A stretch of 10,727 nt of DNA from JBBDYD01 sp040901865. Its GTDB lineage: Bacteria > Bacteroidota > Ignavibacteria > UBA10030. Of the stretch, positions 5,167 to 10,727 are shown one piece after another. Numbering within the stretch: the stretch's first letter is position 1; each line of letters begins with the position of its first letter. The DNA is taken from positions 1 through 10,727 of the forward strand of contig JBBDYD010000212.1 in NCBI GenBank assembly GCA_040901865.1. The letters are read 5' to 3'. The notes under the pieces were generated by a model, which ran no database searches, was not told the origin of the DNA, and saw only the letters and a list, made by a program, of their open reading frames with translations. A program made the position numbers and the translations under genes.

Positions 5167-6300
5167 ATGGAAAACGTCGTATTGTTGACAGGTGCAACGG
5201 GCCTCATTGGGGGAAATCTCGCTGTCAGAATTCTCCGGCAATTCCACGATACCCGGTTGATCGTTCTAGTGCGGGGAAGGTCGTCCGAAGAGGCCAGCAG
5301 GCGTTTTTGGACTACGATCAGAACGATCGATCCGGAGCTCAGAAAAGAAGAGTACGTTGAAAGAACCCGGATAATCCGAGGCAATGTCGATGCCCACGAT
5401 CTCGGACTTTCACCGGCCGATCGCGCCGTCATTCGGGACTCCGTAACCCACATCATCCATTCCGCCGCCTCCGTGAAGTTCCACCTTCCGCTCGAGGAAG
5501 TGAGGGCCATCAATGTCTGCGGTACCACTCACATTCTTGCCCTTGCGAATGACGCATACCGGCATGGCAGACTTCGAAGATTCGGATACATCAGTACTGC
5601 GTATGTGTCTGGCACGAGGGAAGGGACGGTCCTGGAATCAGACCTGCAACACTCTGGTTTTGCAAACACGTATGAACAGAGCAAATACGAAACCGAACAA
5701 ATGGTCCGCTTAAATGCAGGAAATCTGCCGACGATCATCTTCCGGCCAAGCATCGTTGTGGGCAATTCGCAGACAGGAATTACGACGTCCTTTAACGTCC
5801 TCTATGTTCCACTTCGATTGCTTATCCAAGGTATGATCAACATGTTACCGGGCTCTGCCTCGGTCCCTCTCGATGTCGTGCCGGTCGACTTCGTTCGAGA
5901 TGCGATCTGCCATATCATGTTCGGCTCGCGGGAATGCATTGGGAAGACATTTCATCTTACAAGCGGAGAGGAAAGCGTAACGACCGGCGAGATCATCCGT
6001 CTCGTCGAACAATGGTACAAGGAAGCAACGCATGGGCAGGCAGAGGTCAATCTTCGATTCGTATCTGCCGAAGCATTCACCGCTGCTACAATGTCAAAGA
6101 GAGGCGGAAGCTTGATCCTGAAAATGCTTGCCCCGTTTCAGTCGTATCTCAGCTACCGTCGCACCTTCGACACGACTAATCTCCGGTCAGCATTGAAGGG
6201 TTCAGGAATAATCGCGCCGCCTTTCCGCGAATATTACCGCGCAATGATGAGCTATTTCGTTGCTTCGCTGCCCGGCCGGGATGTCAGACATGCGGCCTAG
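5167..6300 (+). CDS. Stand-alone NAD(P)-dependent acyl/thioester reductase-like SDR (NAD_binding_4 family)
   Basis: This 377-residue extended short-chain dehydrogenase belongs to the male-sterility / fatty acyl-CoA reductase / thioester-reductase group. The Rossmann motif TGATGLIGG is at about residues 8-16, followed by VLVRGR, where cofactor phosphate contacts are expected. IIHSAASV lies at 96-103 and the ISTAY serine/threonine at 142-146. The catalytic YxxxK is Tyr169 to Lys173 (YEQSK), and FRPSIVVG follows at about 192. These enzymes reduce acyl thioesters to aldehydes or alcohols. No adenylation or carrier domain is fused, so the acyl donor would be a CoA or ACP thioester made elsewhere; the substrate is unknown. 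The ATG at 5167 is chosen over the in-frame TTG at 5152 because AAAGG sits seven bases before it and the Rossmann fold begins right after. It appears to be transcribed alone. Confidence 0.83.
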   Translation: MENVVLLTGATGLIGGNLAVRILRQFHDTRLIVLVRGRSSEEASRRFWTTIRTIDPELRKEEYVERTRIIRGNVDAHDLGLSPADRAVIRDSVTHIIHSAASVKFHLPLEEVRAINVCGTTHILALANDAYRHGRLRRFGYISTAYVSGTREGTVLESDLQHSGFANTYEQSKYETEQMVRLNAGNLPTIIFRPSIVVGNSQTGITTSFNVLYVPLRLLIQGMINMLPGSASVPLDVVPVDFVRDAICHIMFGSRECIGKTFHLTSGEESVTTGEIIRLVEQWYKEATHGQAEVNLRFVSAEAFTAATMSKRGGSLILKMLAPFQSYLSYRRTFDTTNLRSALKGSGIIAPPFREYYRAMMSYFVASLPGRDVRHAA

Positions 6301-6337
6301 CAATTCCCCGACAAGCTCATTCGCCAACTATCATTTG

Positions 6338-6387
6338 CCAATTCGAGGGTGAACTTGGCTGAAAAACGCTAAGTTCAGTCGAATTGG
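6338..6387. other. Long 19-bp stem-loop downstream of the reductase gene
   Basis: CCAATTCGA (6338-6346) pairs perfectly with TCGAATTGG (6379-6387). Inside it, TGAACTTGGC (6350-6359) pairs with GCTAAGTTCA (6368-6377) using one G-U pair. The two stems are joined by a GGG/G internal loop and capped by TGAAAAAC. It begins 38 bases after the reductase stop codon. No T-run follows, so it is not a classic terminator. It could protect the mRNA 3' end, or be an extragenic palindrome next to the GC-rich one that follows. Confidence 0.7.
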
Positions 6388-6389
6388 AA

Positions 6390-6456
6390 GTCGGGACGGC
6401 CCGCCCCCTCCAGTCCCAAGGGGACCCCTTCGGGGACCGTTGGCGGGGGCGGGGAC
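6390..6456. repeat. GC-rich extragenic palindrome related to the dispersed repeats
   Basis: CCCGCCCCC (6400-6408) and GGGGGCGGG (6445-6453) form a perfect 9-bp inverted repeat. Smaller hairpins lie inside it, including CCCC-TTC-GGGG and GTCCC-AA-GGGGAC. Its left end, 6390-6405, matches 10600-10615 at 15 of 16 bases. The inner GGACCCCTTC core also occurs in the inverted-repeat arm at 4993-5010. The rest of the gap up to 6558 shows no gene. Confidence 0.65.
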
Positions 6457-6558
6457 AGCAATCTCAAACACCACTTTTTAGACTTGTAACATTCTTTTTC
6501 CGACCTTACCTTCTCTCAACTCTCAACGGCATTCGTTGGTCTCAATCATCATAAAACG

Positions 6559-7659
6559 ATGAACATCTTCTTTGTTCTGGGGGTCGGGATCGCTCTCTTC
6601 ATCGAGCTATTGCTGATCAGCAAGAAAAATAAATCGGACTCGGACAGGATCCTCACGTTGTGGATGTTCCTGATCCTGCTCCATCTTTTTCTGTTCTACC
6701 TTCACTTCACCGACGATATCTATGACTTTCCTTTTCTGTTGGGGGTAGGTCTGCCGTTTCCTCTGTTGCAGGGGGTGTTCCTCTTCTACTATGTCTCGTT
6801 TGTTACAGATCAACTCCCAAAAAAGAAAGGCCTCCTCTTTCTCCACCTTCTTCCTGCATTTCTGATGTATCTCTACATGGTCCCCTTCTTCCTTAGTTCC
6901 AACGAACAAAAGATGGAGATATACAAGAATAACGGGGCCGGGTATGAGCTGTTCAATACTCTTGCCATTCTGGCCATTTCAATCTCGGGTTTGACCTACG
7001 TCATCTGGTCGGAGGTGCTGCTGAGAAGGCATCGGAATAACATCGAGGATCAATTCTCGAATCTGGAAAAGGTCAATTTACGCTGGCTGCAGATTCTGAC
7101 GTACGGCATGGGCGGCATCTGGTTCCTGGTGATCTTCGTCGGCGGCGATGTTTTCATCTTTTCGGGGGTCGTCGTTTTTGTGTTTTTAATAGGCTTTTTC
7201 GGGGTCCGACAAGCCAATATCTTCTCCCACGGCCCTTCAACACCGGACGAGGTCGAAGAAAAGGAGAAGTATCAGAAATCGGGATTGACGGAAGAAACCT
7301 CGGCCGAGTTGCATCGTGAACTCAAGCGGCTCATGGCGGAAGAGGGGCTGTACAAGCGGACCGATCTCTCCATCACCGACCTCTCGTCCCGGCTTGGCGT
7401 CCACCAGAACTACCTCTCGCAGGTCATCAATCAGATCGAGAAGAAGAATTTCTATGACTTTGTAAACAGCTATCGGATTGAAGAATTCAAGCGTCTCCTC
7501 TCAATCCCCAAGAACCAGAACCTTACTCTACTCTCCCTGGCGTTCGATTGCGGATTCAATTCGAAGACGTCGTTCAACCGATGTTTCAAGAAGGCAACCG
7601 GCCAGACCCCCTCGCAGTATTTTACCGCTGTTACCGGCGGGCAGACTCCCACCCCGTAG
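6559..7659 (+). CDS. AraC-family transcriptional regulator with seven-helix membrane sensor domain
   Basis: This 366-residue protein has about seven hydrophobic helices (near 2-20, 31-49, 58-82, 90-112, 130-150, 174-194 and 196-217). A linker containing YQKSGL (238-243) leads to a C-terminal AraC DNA-binding domain at about 255-356. That domain has two helix-turn-helix units: ITDLSSRLGVHQNYLSQVIN, and the signature LAFDCGFNSKTSFNRCFKKATGQTPSQY. Membrane-embedded AraC proteins of this layout are common in Bacteroidota and related phyla; they probably sense a ligand or envelope state in the membrane. No clear Shine-Dalgarno sequence precedes the ATG at 6559, unlike most genes here, so translation may be weak or differently controlled. 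It stands 125 bases upstream of the hydrolase gene. Direct repeats in that gap are candidate binding sites for it. Confidence 0.88.
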   Translation: MNIFFVLGVGIALFIELLLISKKNKSDSDRILTLWMFLILLHLFLFYLHFTDDIYDFPFLLGVGLPFPLLQGVFLFYYVSFVTDQLPKKKGLLFLHLLPAFLMYLYMVPFFLSSNEQKMEIYKNNGAGYELFNTLAILAISISGLTYVIWSEVLLRRHRNNIEDQFSNLEKVNLRWLQILTYGMGGIWFLVIFVGGDVFIFSGVVVFVFLIGFFGVRQANIFSHGPSTPDEVEEKEKYQKSGLTEETSAELHRELKRLMAEEGLYKRTDLSITDLSSRLGVHQNYLSQVINQIEKKNFYDFVNSYRIEEFKRLLSIPKNQNLTLLSLAFDCGFNSKTSFNRCFKKATGQTPSQYFTAVTGGQTPTP

Positions 7660-7661
7660 TT

Positions 7662-7703
7662 CCACCTTACAAGCAGGCACCACAAGTTTCGTCCCACCTT
7701 ACA
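7662..7703. promoter_or_regulatory. Pair of 10-bp direct repeats, possible AraC operator
   Basis: CCACCTTACA occurs at 7662-7671 and again at 7694-7703, 32 bases apart, close to three helical turns. The second copy continues into a CACC...GGTG dyad. AraC-family proteins often bind direct repeats on one helix face, and the AraC gene ends three bases before the first copy. Control of the hydrolase cluster by this regulator is inferred. Confidence 0.4.
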
Positions 7704-7738
7704 CGGTGAGCCGACTTCGCCTCGCCGCAGGCGTATAT

Positions 7739-7782
7739 TGCACCAGATACTTAATCAACCATCACCCACACTATCTGGTGCA
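7739..7782. promoter_or_regulatory. 11-bp perfect inverted repeat abutting the hydrolase start codon
   Basis: TGCACCAGATA (7739-7749) and TATCTGGTGCA (7772-7782) form a perfect inverted repeat with a 22-base spacer, ending two bases before the ATG at 7785. No Shine-Dalgarno sequence is visible before this ATG. The right arm covers the place a ribosome would bind. It may be an operator dyad, or an RNA hairpin that controls translation of the hydrolase. Confidence 0.55.
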
Positions 7783-7784
7783 TT

Positions 7785-8768
7785 ATGAACAAACTCTCTT
7801 TGGTCCTTGCCGCAGTGGCACTGGCCGTCCTCACATGCAGCTCATGCGAAATCCTTGATCCTGCGGAGCCCGGCCTGTTGGTTCCCCGCACGGTGGACGA
7901 AGACCCCACCCTGCCGTCAATCTACGTCAACGGCACGCAGCTTCATGCGGAGACCTTCGGCAACCCGAACGACCCCATGATCGTGGTGATCCACGGCGGT
8001 CCCGGCTCGGACTATCGGAGCCAGCTTCAATGCAGAGCGTTTGCAGCCGACAGCTTCTTTGTGGTCTTCTACGATCAGCGCGGTTCGGGTCTCTCCAGGC
8101 GCCACAAGAAGGAAACCTACACGACAGTGCAACTCTTCATCGATGACCTCGATGCGGTGATCAAGTATTACCGGCAGCCGGGTCAGAAGCTGTTCCTCGT
8201 GGGACACTCCTGGGGTGCCATGCTGGCAACCGCATACATCAACCGGAATCCTGCTGCGGTCACCGGAGCCGTTCTGACAGAGCCGGGAGGACTTACCTGG
8301 CGAGACACCGAGGCGTACATGAAACGGTGGATGACCCTGGAATACTTTGATGAAACCAGCAATGACTATGTCTACCTGGACCAGATTGTCACAGGAGACG
8401 ATCATGTTGTCCTTGACTACAAGGCCGGCATACAGAGTGCGGCCGATTTTGCAAAGGGAAACAAGGTCGGAATTGCCGGTCCGTCTCCATTTTGGAGAAT
8501 GGGGGCAGTATGCAATGCGGCGGCGCTTGAAGTCGCCAAGGCCAATCCGTTCGACTTCACGACAAATCTTTCCCAGTACACGACGAAGGTCCTGTTTGGG
8601 TACAGCGAGCTTAACGAAGCGTATGGAAAGGCACATGCCGAACTCGTCTCCTCGGCGTATCCCAATGTTCAGCTCGAGCTCATCCGCGGCACCGGGCATG
8701 AGATTCCCTACTTCGGCTGGGAAGAATATTATCCGCTGGCCAAAGCGTATCTCAATTCACTCAAATAA
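7785..8768 (+). CDS. Lipoprotein alpha/beta hydrolase, proline iminopeptidase-like (S33)
   Basis: This 327-residue protein has a hydrophobic signal ending in LTCSSC; Cys21 (or Cys18) is the likely lipidation site, so the enzyme is probably tethered in the cell envelope. The hydrolase domain has HGGPG (70-74, oxyanion hole), DQRGSG (97-102) and the nucleophile elbow GHSWG with Ser142. The catalytic His is His305 in GTGHEIP. HGGPG plus DQRGSG is characteristic of the prolyl aminopeptidase / S33 group. The expected acidic residue after the late strand is not obvious: FGYSELNEAYG has Glu275 where Asp is usual, so the acid may be Glu or the activity altered. An exported form would act on extracellular or periplasmic peptides or esters; the substrate is unknown. 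The beta-barrel gene follows after 28 bases, so the two are probably co-transcribed. Confidence 0.85.
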   Translation: MNKLSLVLAAVALAVLTCSSCEILDPAEPGLLVPRTVDEDPTLPSIYVNGTQLHAETFGNPNDPMIVVIHGGPGSDYRSQLQCRAFAADSFFVVFYDQRGSGLSRRHKKETYTTVQLFIDDLDAVIKYYRQPGQKLFLVGHSWGAMLATAYINRNPAAVTGAVLTEPGGLTWRDTEAYMKRWMTLEYFDETSNDYVYLDQIVTGDDHVVLDYKAGIQSAADFAKGNKVGIAGPSPFWRMGAVCNAAALEVAKANPFDFTTNLSQYTTKVLFGYSELNEAYGKAHAELVSSAYPNVQLELIRGTGHEIPYFGWEEYYPLAKAYLNSLK

Positions 8769-8796
8769 CGAAAAAATCTTCTGAGGAGATGTCCTT

Positions 8797-9462
8797 ATGA
8801 AAAAGATAATGATAGCGGTTGTGATTCTCGTAGCGGCGGCAGATTCCGGTTATTCTCAAACCGTCAACTGGAGGTCGCTGGGCGAAGACCAACAGAACGT
8901 CATTCAGCTTACTGTGGGCTATGATTACGGCGTAACTGCGCAGTTTGGCTACAGTCGCGCGTTTACCCTAATCAGGCCGGTCTTGTTTGGATTGGATTAC
9001 TCAATGCCGATGGGGCGCGATGTGTTTGACGACTTCAAGATACGGCTCGGAGCTCAGATCGAGATCTTTGAGCTTGGAGGGTTTTCAGCCACAGCAAAGG
9101 TCCTGTCGAACTTCAGACGATACGAGAATGCCATGGTGAGAATAGCCAGCTTCGGGGCCGATCTTGGAGTTGTGGCAGGATATTACACTCCCTCATGGTA
9201 CGCGGCCGGTGAGTTCGGATTCGATAAAGCGATCACATCGAATCTGAAGCACTCCGATATCATGAAAGCATCCTTTCCCAAAATCACCGACGGGTGGTAT
9301 GTCCCAACCGGCGGCAACTACTACTACGGGATCCAGGGAGGCAAGAGCATGGGCGAGAGCGTTGACATCTCCCTGCGGCTCGGCGCTACGAATGCGCAGG
9401 CCAACGATGAAGACGCCGCCTTGCCTGTGTATCTCCAGCTGGCATTGGGCGTGAAATTCTAA
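8797..9462 (+). CDS. Exported beta-barrel-type outer-membrane protein, unknown function
   Basis: This 221-residue protein has a signal peptide (MKKIMIAVVILVAAADSGYS, probable cleavage before Gln21). The mature part consists of amphipathic strands such as IQLTVGYDYGVTAQFGYS, IRLGAQIEIF and ASFGADLGVVAGYY. It ends in LQLALGVKF, a C-terminal aromatic strand typical of barrels inserted by the BAM machinery. The family was not recognised. GAGGAG lies eight bases before the ATG at 8797. The gene is in tight order with the hydrolase before it and the 32-residue membrane peptide 13 bases after it, which suggests one operon. Confidence 0.78.
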   Translation: MKKIMIAVVILVAAADSGYSQTVNWRSLGEDQQNVIQLTVGYDYGVTAQFGYSRAFTLIRPVLFGLDYSMPMGRDVFDDFKIRLGAQIEIFELGGFSATAKVLSNFRRYENAMVRIASFGADLGVVAGYYTPSWYAAGEFGFDKAITSNLKHSDIMKASFPKITDGWYVPTGGNYYYGIQGGKSMGESVDISLRLGATNAQANDEDAALPVYLQLALGVKF

Positions 9463-9475
9463 TTAAGGCACGACA

Positions 9476-9574
9476 ATGAAGAAAAAGATAATAGAAAACA
9501 TCATTACGGTCGCTCTCGTCGTTATCAGTTTTTCCCTTCTGGCGGCGGCAATCTGCCTTATGTTCCAGAAGTGA
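9476..9574 (+). CDS. 32-residue single-span membrane peptide
   Basis: A short frame, ATG at 9476 to TGA at 9572-9574, encodes 32 residues. It has a Lys-rich start (MKKKIIENI), one strongly hydrophobic segment (about 10-29, ITVALVVISFSLLAAAICLM) and a short FQK tail. An AAGG Shine-Dalgarno-like sequence lies seven bases before the ATG, and the gene starts 13 bases after the preceding stop. The single-helix layout and operon spacing suggest a real small membrane protein that could bind or regulate a larger neighbour. No homologue is claimed. It could be a chance frame, but the hydrophobicity, RBS and spacing argue against that. It is too short for usual gene callers. Confidence 0.6.
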   Translation: MKKKIIENIITVALVVISFSLLAAAICLMFQK

Positions 9575-9640
9575 CGAGGGCTGCAAACAGTAACCGATTT
9601 TGAAAGAGAATTAACATCAATCAAACAAAGGAGAGTCATC

Positions 9641-10462
9641 ATGAAAAACAAGGTAATCATTGCGTTGGCAGTGGCTTCAGCGCTGACATTATTTCATTCT
9701 CCTGCATCTGCACAGGGTGGGGACAAGAATGTGAAACTCCACGTCAACCCCAGATGGAGCGAATGCTCATTCCAGCTCGACCCATCGCTGACCCAAGAGG
9801 CATGGCGTCAATTCACCAGAGAAGCCGGTCTGGTCATCTATTTCCGCCCTCTCAGCGATGCACGGCCTATGGGCGTCGGCAACTATGAGCTCTCTATTCT
9901 CAACTGGCAGACAGCGTTCGACGATACTGACCCGGCCTGGAACGATACGTTCGTTCATCCGGATTCCGTGCACTGGCTCAAAGAGGGCGACCGACTTCAG
10001 ATACCCGGGTTCGTGTTCCGGGCAGGAGTTTCGGAGAGAATCGACGTAAATGCATACTGGGTCAAGAATCCCGGGGCAAACTATGGATTCTGGGGTGGAC
10101 AGGTTCAATATGCTTTCGTGAACGACATAGATAATGCATTAGCTGCTTCCGCCCGCCTGAGCTTTGTATCTCTGTACGGTCCTTATGACTTCGACTTCAC
10201 GACCTACGGGATGGAGGTTCTGGCAAGCAAGGAATTTGGGGTCTATTCCGATTGGGTCTTTGTTTCTGCCTACGCGGGTATTTCAGCATATCTGTCACGG
10301 TCGCACGAGACGGCCCCTGTCGTGGATCTCAAAGACGAGCGCATCCTGGGGATGCGCGGGATGATTGGCGTTGCGACGCGAATTTCCTTCGCCCGACTTG
10401 CCCTGGAATACAACGCGGCCGCCGTTAACTCGATTTCCTTCAAAGTTGGGGTTGGGTTCTAG
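9641..10462 (+). CDS. Exported beta-barrel-type outer-membrane protein, unknown function
   Basis: This 273-residue protein has a clear signal peptide with cleavage expected after SPASA (before Gln25). The mature protein has an N-terminal region of about 100 residues rich in Trp, Asp and Pro (PRWSECSFQLDPSLTQ, NWQTAFDDTDPAWND), then strand-rich segments (YGFWGGQVQYAFV, ARLSFVSLYG, DWVFVSAYAGISAYLS) and a C-terminal FKVGVGF with terminal Phe. This suggests a periplasmic or surface head followed by a barrel, or a single barrel with long loops. The family was not recognised. AAAGGAGAG precedes the ATG at 9641 at good spacing. It lies 66 bases after the small membrane peptide and may be the last gene of the envelope cluster; no other gene follows in the window. 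Confidence 0.78.
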   Translation: MKNKVIIALAVASALTLFHSPASAQGGDKNVKLHVNPRWSECSFQLDPSLTQEAWRQFTREAGLVIYFRPLSDARPMGVGNYELSILNWQTAFDDTDPAWNDTFVHPDSVHWLKEGDRLQIPGFVFRAGVSERIDVNAYWVKNPGANYGFWGGQVQYAFVNDIDNALAASARLSFVSLYGPYDFDFTTYGMEVLASKEFGVYSDWVFVSAYAGISAYLSRSHETAPVVDLKDERILGMRGMIGVATRISFARLALEYNAAAVNSISFKVGVGF

Positions 10463-10567
10463 TTTGCGTCTTTTCAGTCGATTTGAGCCGGGCCACGCCC
10501 ATATGGGGAGGAGAAGATTCTCCTTCCGCCTGGATGGTACCGACGTGGATCGGCAGGAATAGAAAAA

Positions 10568-10594
10568 GCCTGAGAACATTACTCGTTCCCAGGC
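10568..10594. terminator. Possible bidirectional terminator hairpin
   Basis: GCCTGAGAAC (10568-10577) pairs with GTTCCCAGGC (10585-10594) with one mismatch and a seven-base loop. On the minus strand TTTTTCT follows, a usable U-tract; on the plus strand only CTTTAG follows. It could end the cluster that stops at 10462, about 105 bases upstream, or a convergent gene to the right of the window. Smaller palindromes (CCCATATGGG near 10498) lie between. Confidence 0.45.
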
Positions 10595-10599
10595 CTTTA

Positions 10600-10648
10600 G
10601 TCGGAACGGCCCGCCTACGCCACAAAACGGCTCCGGTGGGCAGGCGGG
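10600..10648. repeat. GC-rich palindromic module preceding repeat copy 2
   Basis: GCCCGCC near the left end can pair with GGCGGG near the right end (10643-10648). The left 16 bases resemble 6390-6405. The right end, GGCGGGAT, is also present at 4813-4820 before copy 1, but there about 60 extra bases separate it from the 64-bp unit. This suggests that the repeats are modular. Confidence 0.5.
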
Positions 10649-10711
10649 ATTTCCCCTTTCAATGACTAAGCCGAGAAGGGGTCCCTTCTATGATTAATCT
10701 TAGAAAGGGAG
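10648..10711 (+). repeat. 64-bp dispersed repeat, copy 2
   Basis: This copy is identical to 4879-4942 over 64 bases and in the same orientation. The sequence diverges on both sides. A GACCCCTT core reappears at 10719-10726 at the window edge, so an inverted partner arm like the one at 4993-5010 may lie just beyond it. Confidence 0.85.
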
Positions 10712-10727
10712 AACCCGCGACCCCTTG

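Noticed and set aside
4897..5528. Overlapping minus-strand frames across the repeat and the start of the reductase
   Set aside because: They overlap the repeat, the terminator hairpin and the coding start of the reductase, with no motif support.
6338..6387. Rho-independent terminator for the reductase gene
   Set aside because: The stem is strong, but no T-run follows on either strand, so it is reported as a structured element instead.
7917..8699. 260-residue minus-strand open frame
   Set aside because: It lies entirely antisense to the well-supported hydrolase and shows no recognisable domain or start signal.

Overview
The window looks like a chromosomal segment of a Gram-negative bacterium of the Bacteroidota/Chlorobiota side of the tree, possibly an Ignavibacteria-like lineage. 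This is an inference from gene content: an AraC regulator fused to a seven-helix membrane domain, several exported beta-barrel-type proteins ending in an aromatic residue, a CHAT protease and lipoproteins. Most genes have clear Shine-Dalgarno sequences. No rRNA, tRNA, CRISPR array, transposase or phage gene was seen.

Layout. (1) Positions 1-1058, plus strand: the C-terminal part of a CHAT-domain protein whose N-terminus lies outside the window. (2) Positions 1089-3485, minus strand: an apparent four-gene operon. An ECF sigma factor and a small zinc-finger anti-sigma factor overlap by ATGA. They are followed by an ArsM-like methyltransferase and an exported group I truncated hemoglobin. A GGAAC-N16-CGTC sequence just upstream of the sigma gene looks like an autoregulated ECF promoter. 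The end of the operon abuts a short remnant of a lipoprotein gene. (3) Positions 3644-4537, minus strand: a lipoprotein, probably in the outer membrane; its last codons are the intact counterpart of that remnant. (4) Positions 4538-5166: a gene-free stretch with palindromes, one copy of a 64-bp dispersed repeat and a plus-strand terminator-like hairpin. (5) Positions 5167-6300, plus strand: a stand-alone NAD(P)-binding acyl/thioester reductase-like SDR, followed by a long stem-loop and a second GC-rich palindrome. (6) Positions 6559-10462, plus strand: a membrane AraC regulator, then a lipoprotein alpha/beta hydrolase preceded by direct and inverted repeats, a beta-barrel protein, a 32-residue membrane peptide missed by ordinary ORF length cut-offs, and a second beta-barrel protein. 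(7) Positions 10463-10727: a hairpin and the second copy of the 64-bp repeat.

How the genes may work together. The minus-strand operon reads as a stress module. A zinc anti-sigma with RsrA-like C-X25-H-X3-C-X2-C spacing would release the sigma factor under thiol or redox stress. That would raise a methyltransferase of the arsenite-methylating family, which lacks one arsenic-binding Cys, and a periplasmic or membrane-tethered globin that could handle NO or O2. The right-hand cluster reads as an envelope module: a membrane-sensing AraC protein next to a surface lipoprotein peptidase-like hydrolase, two outer-membrane proteins and a tiny membrane peptide. Both functional links are inferred from gene order and motifs only.
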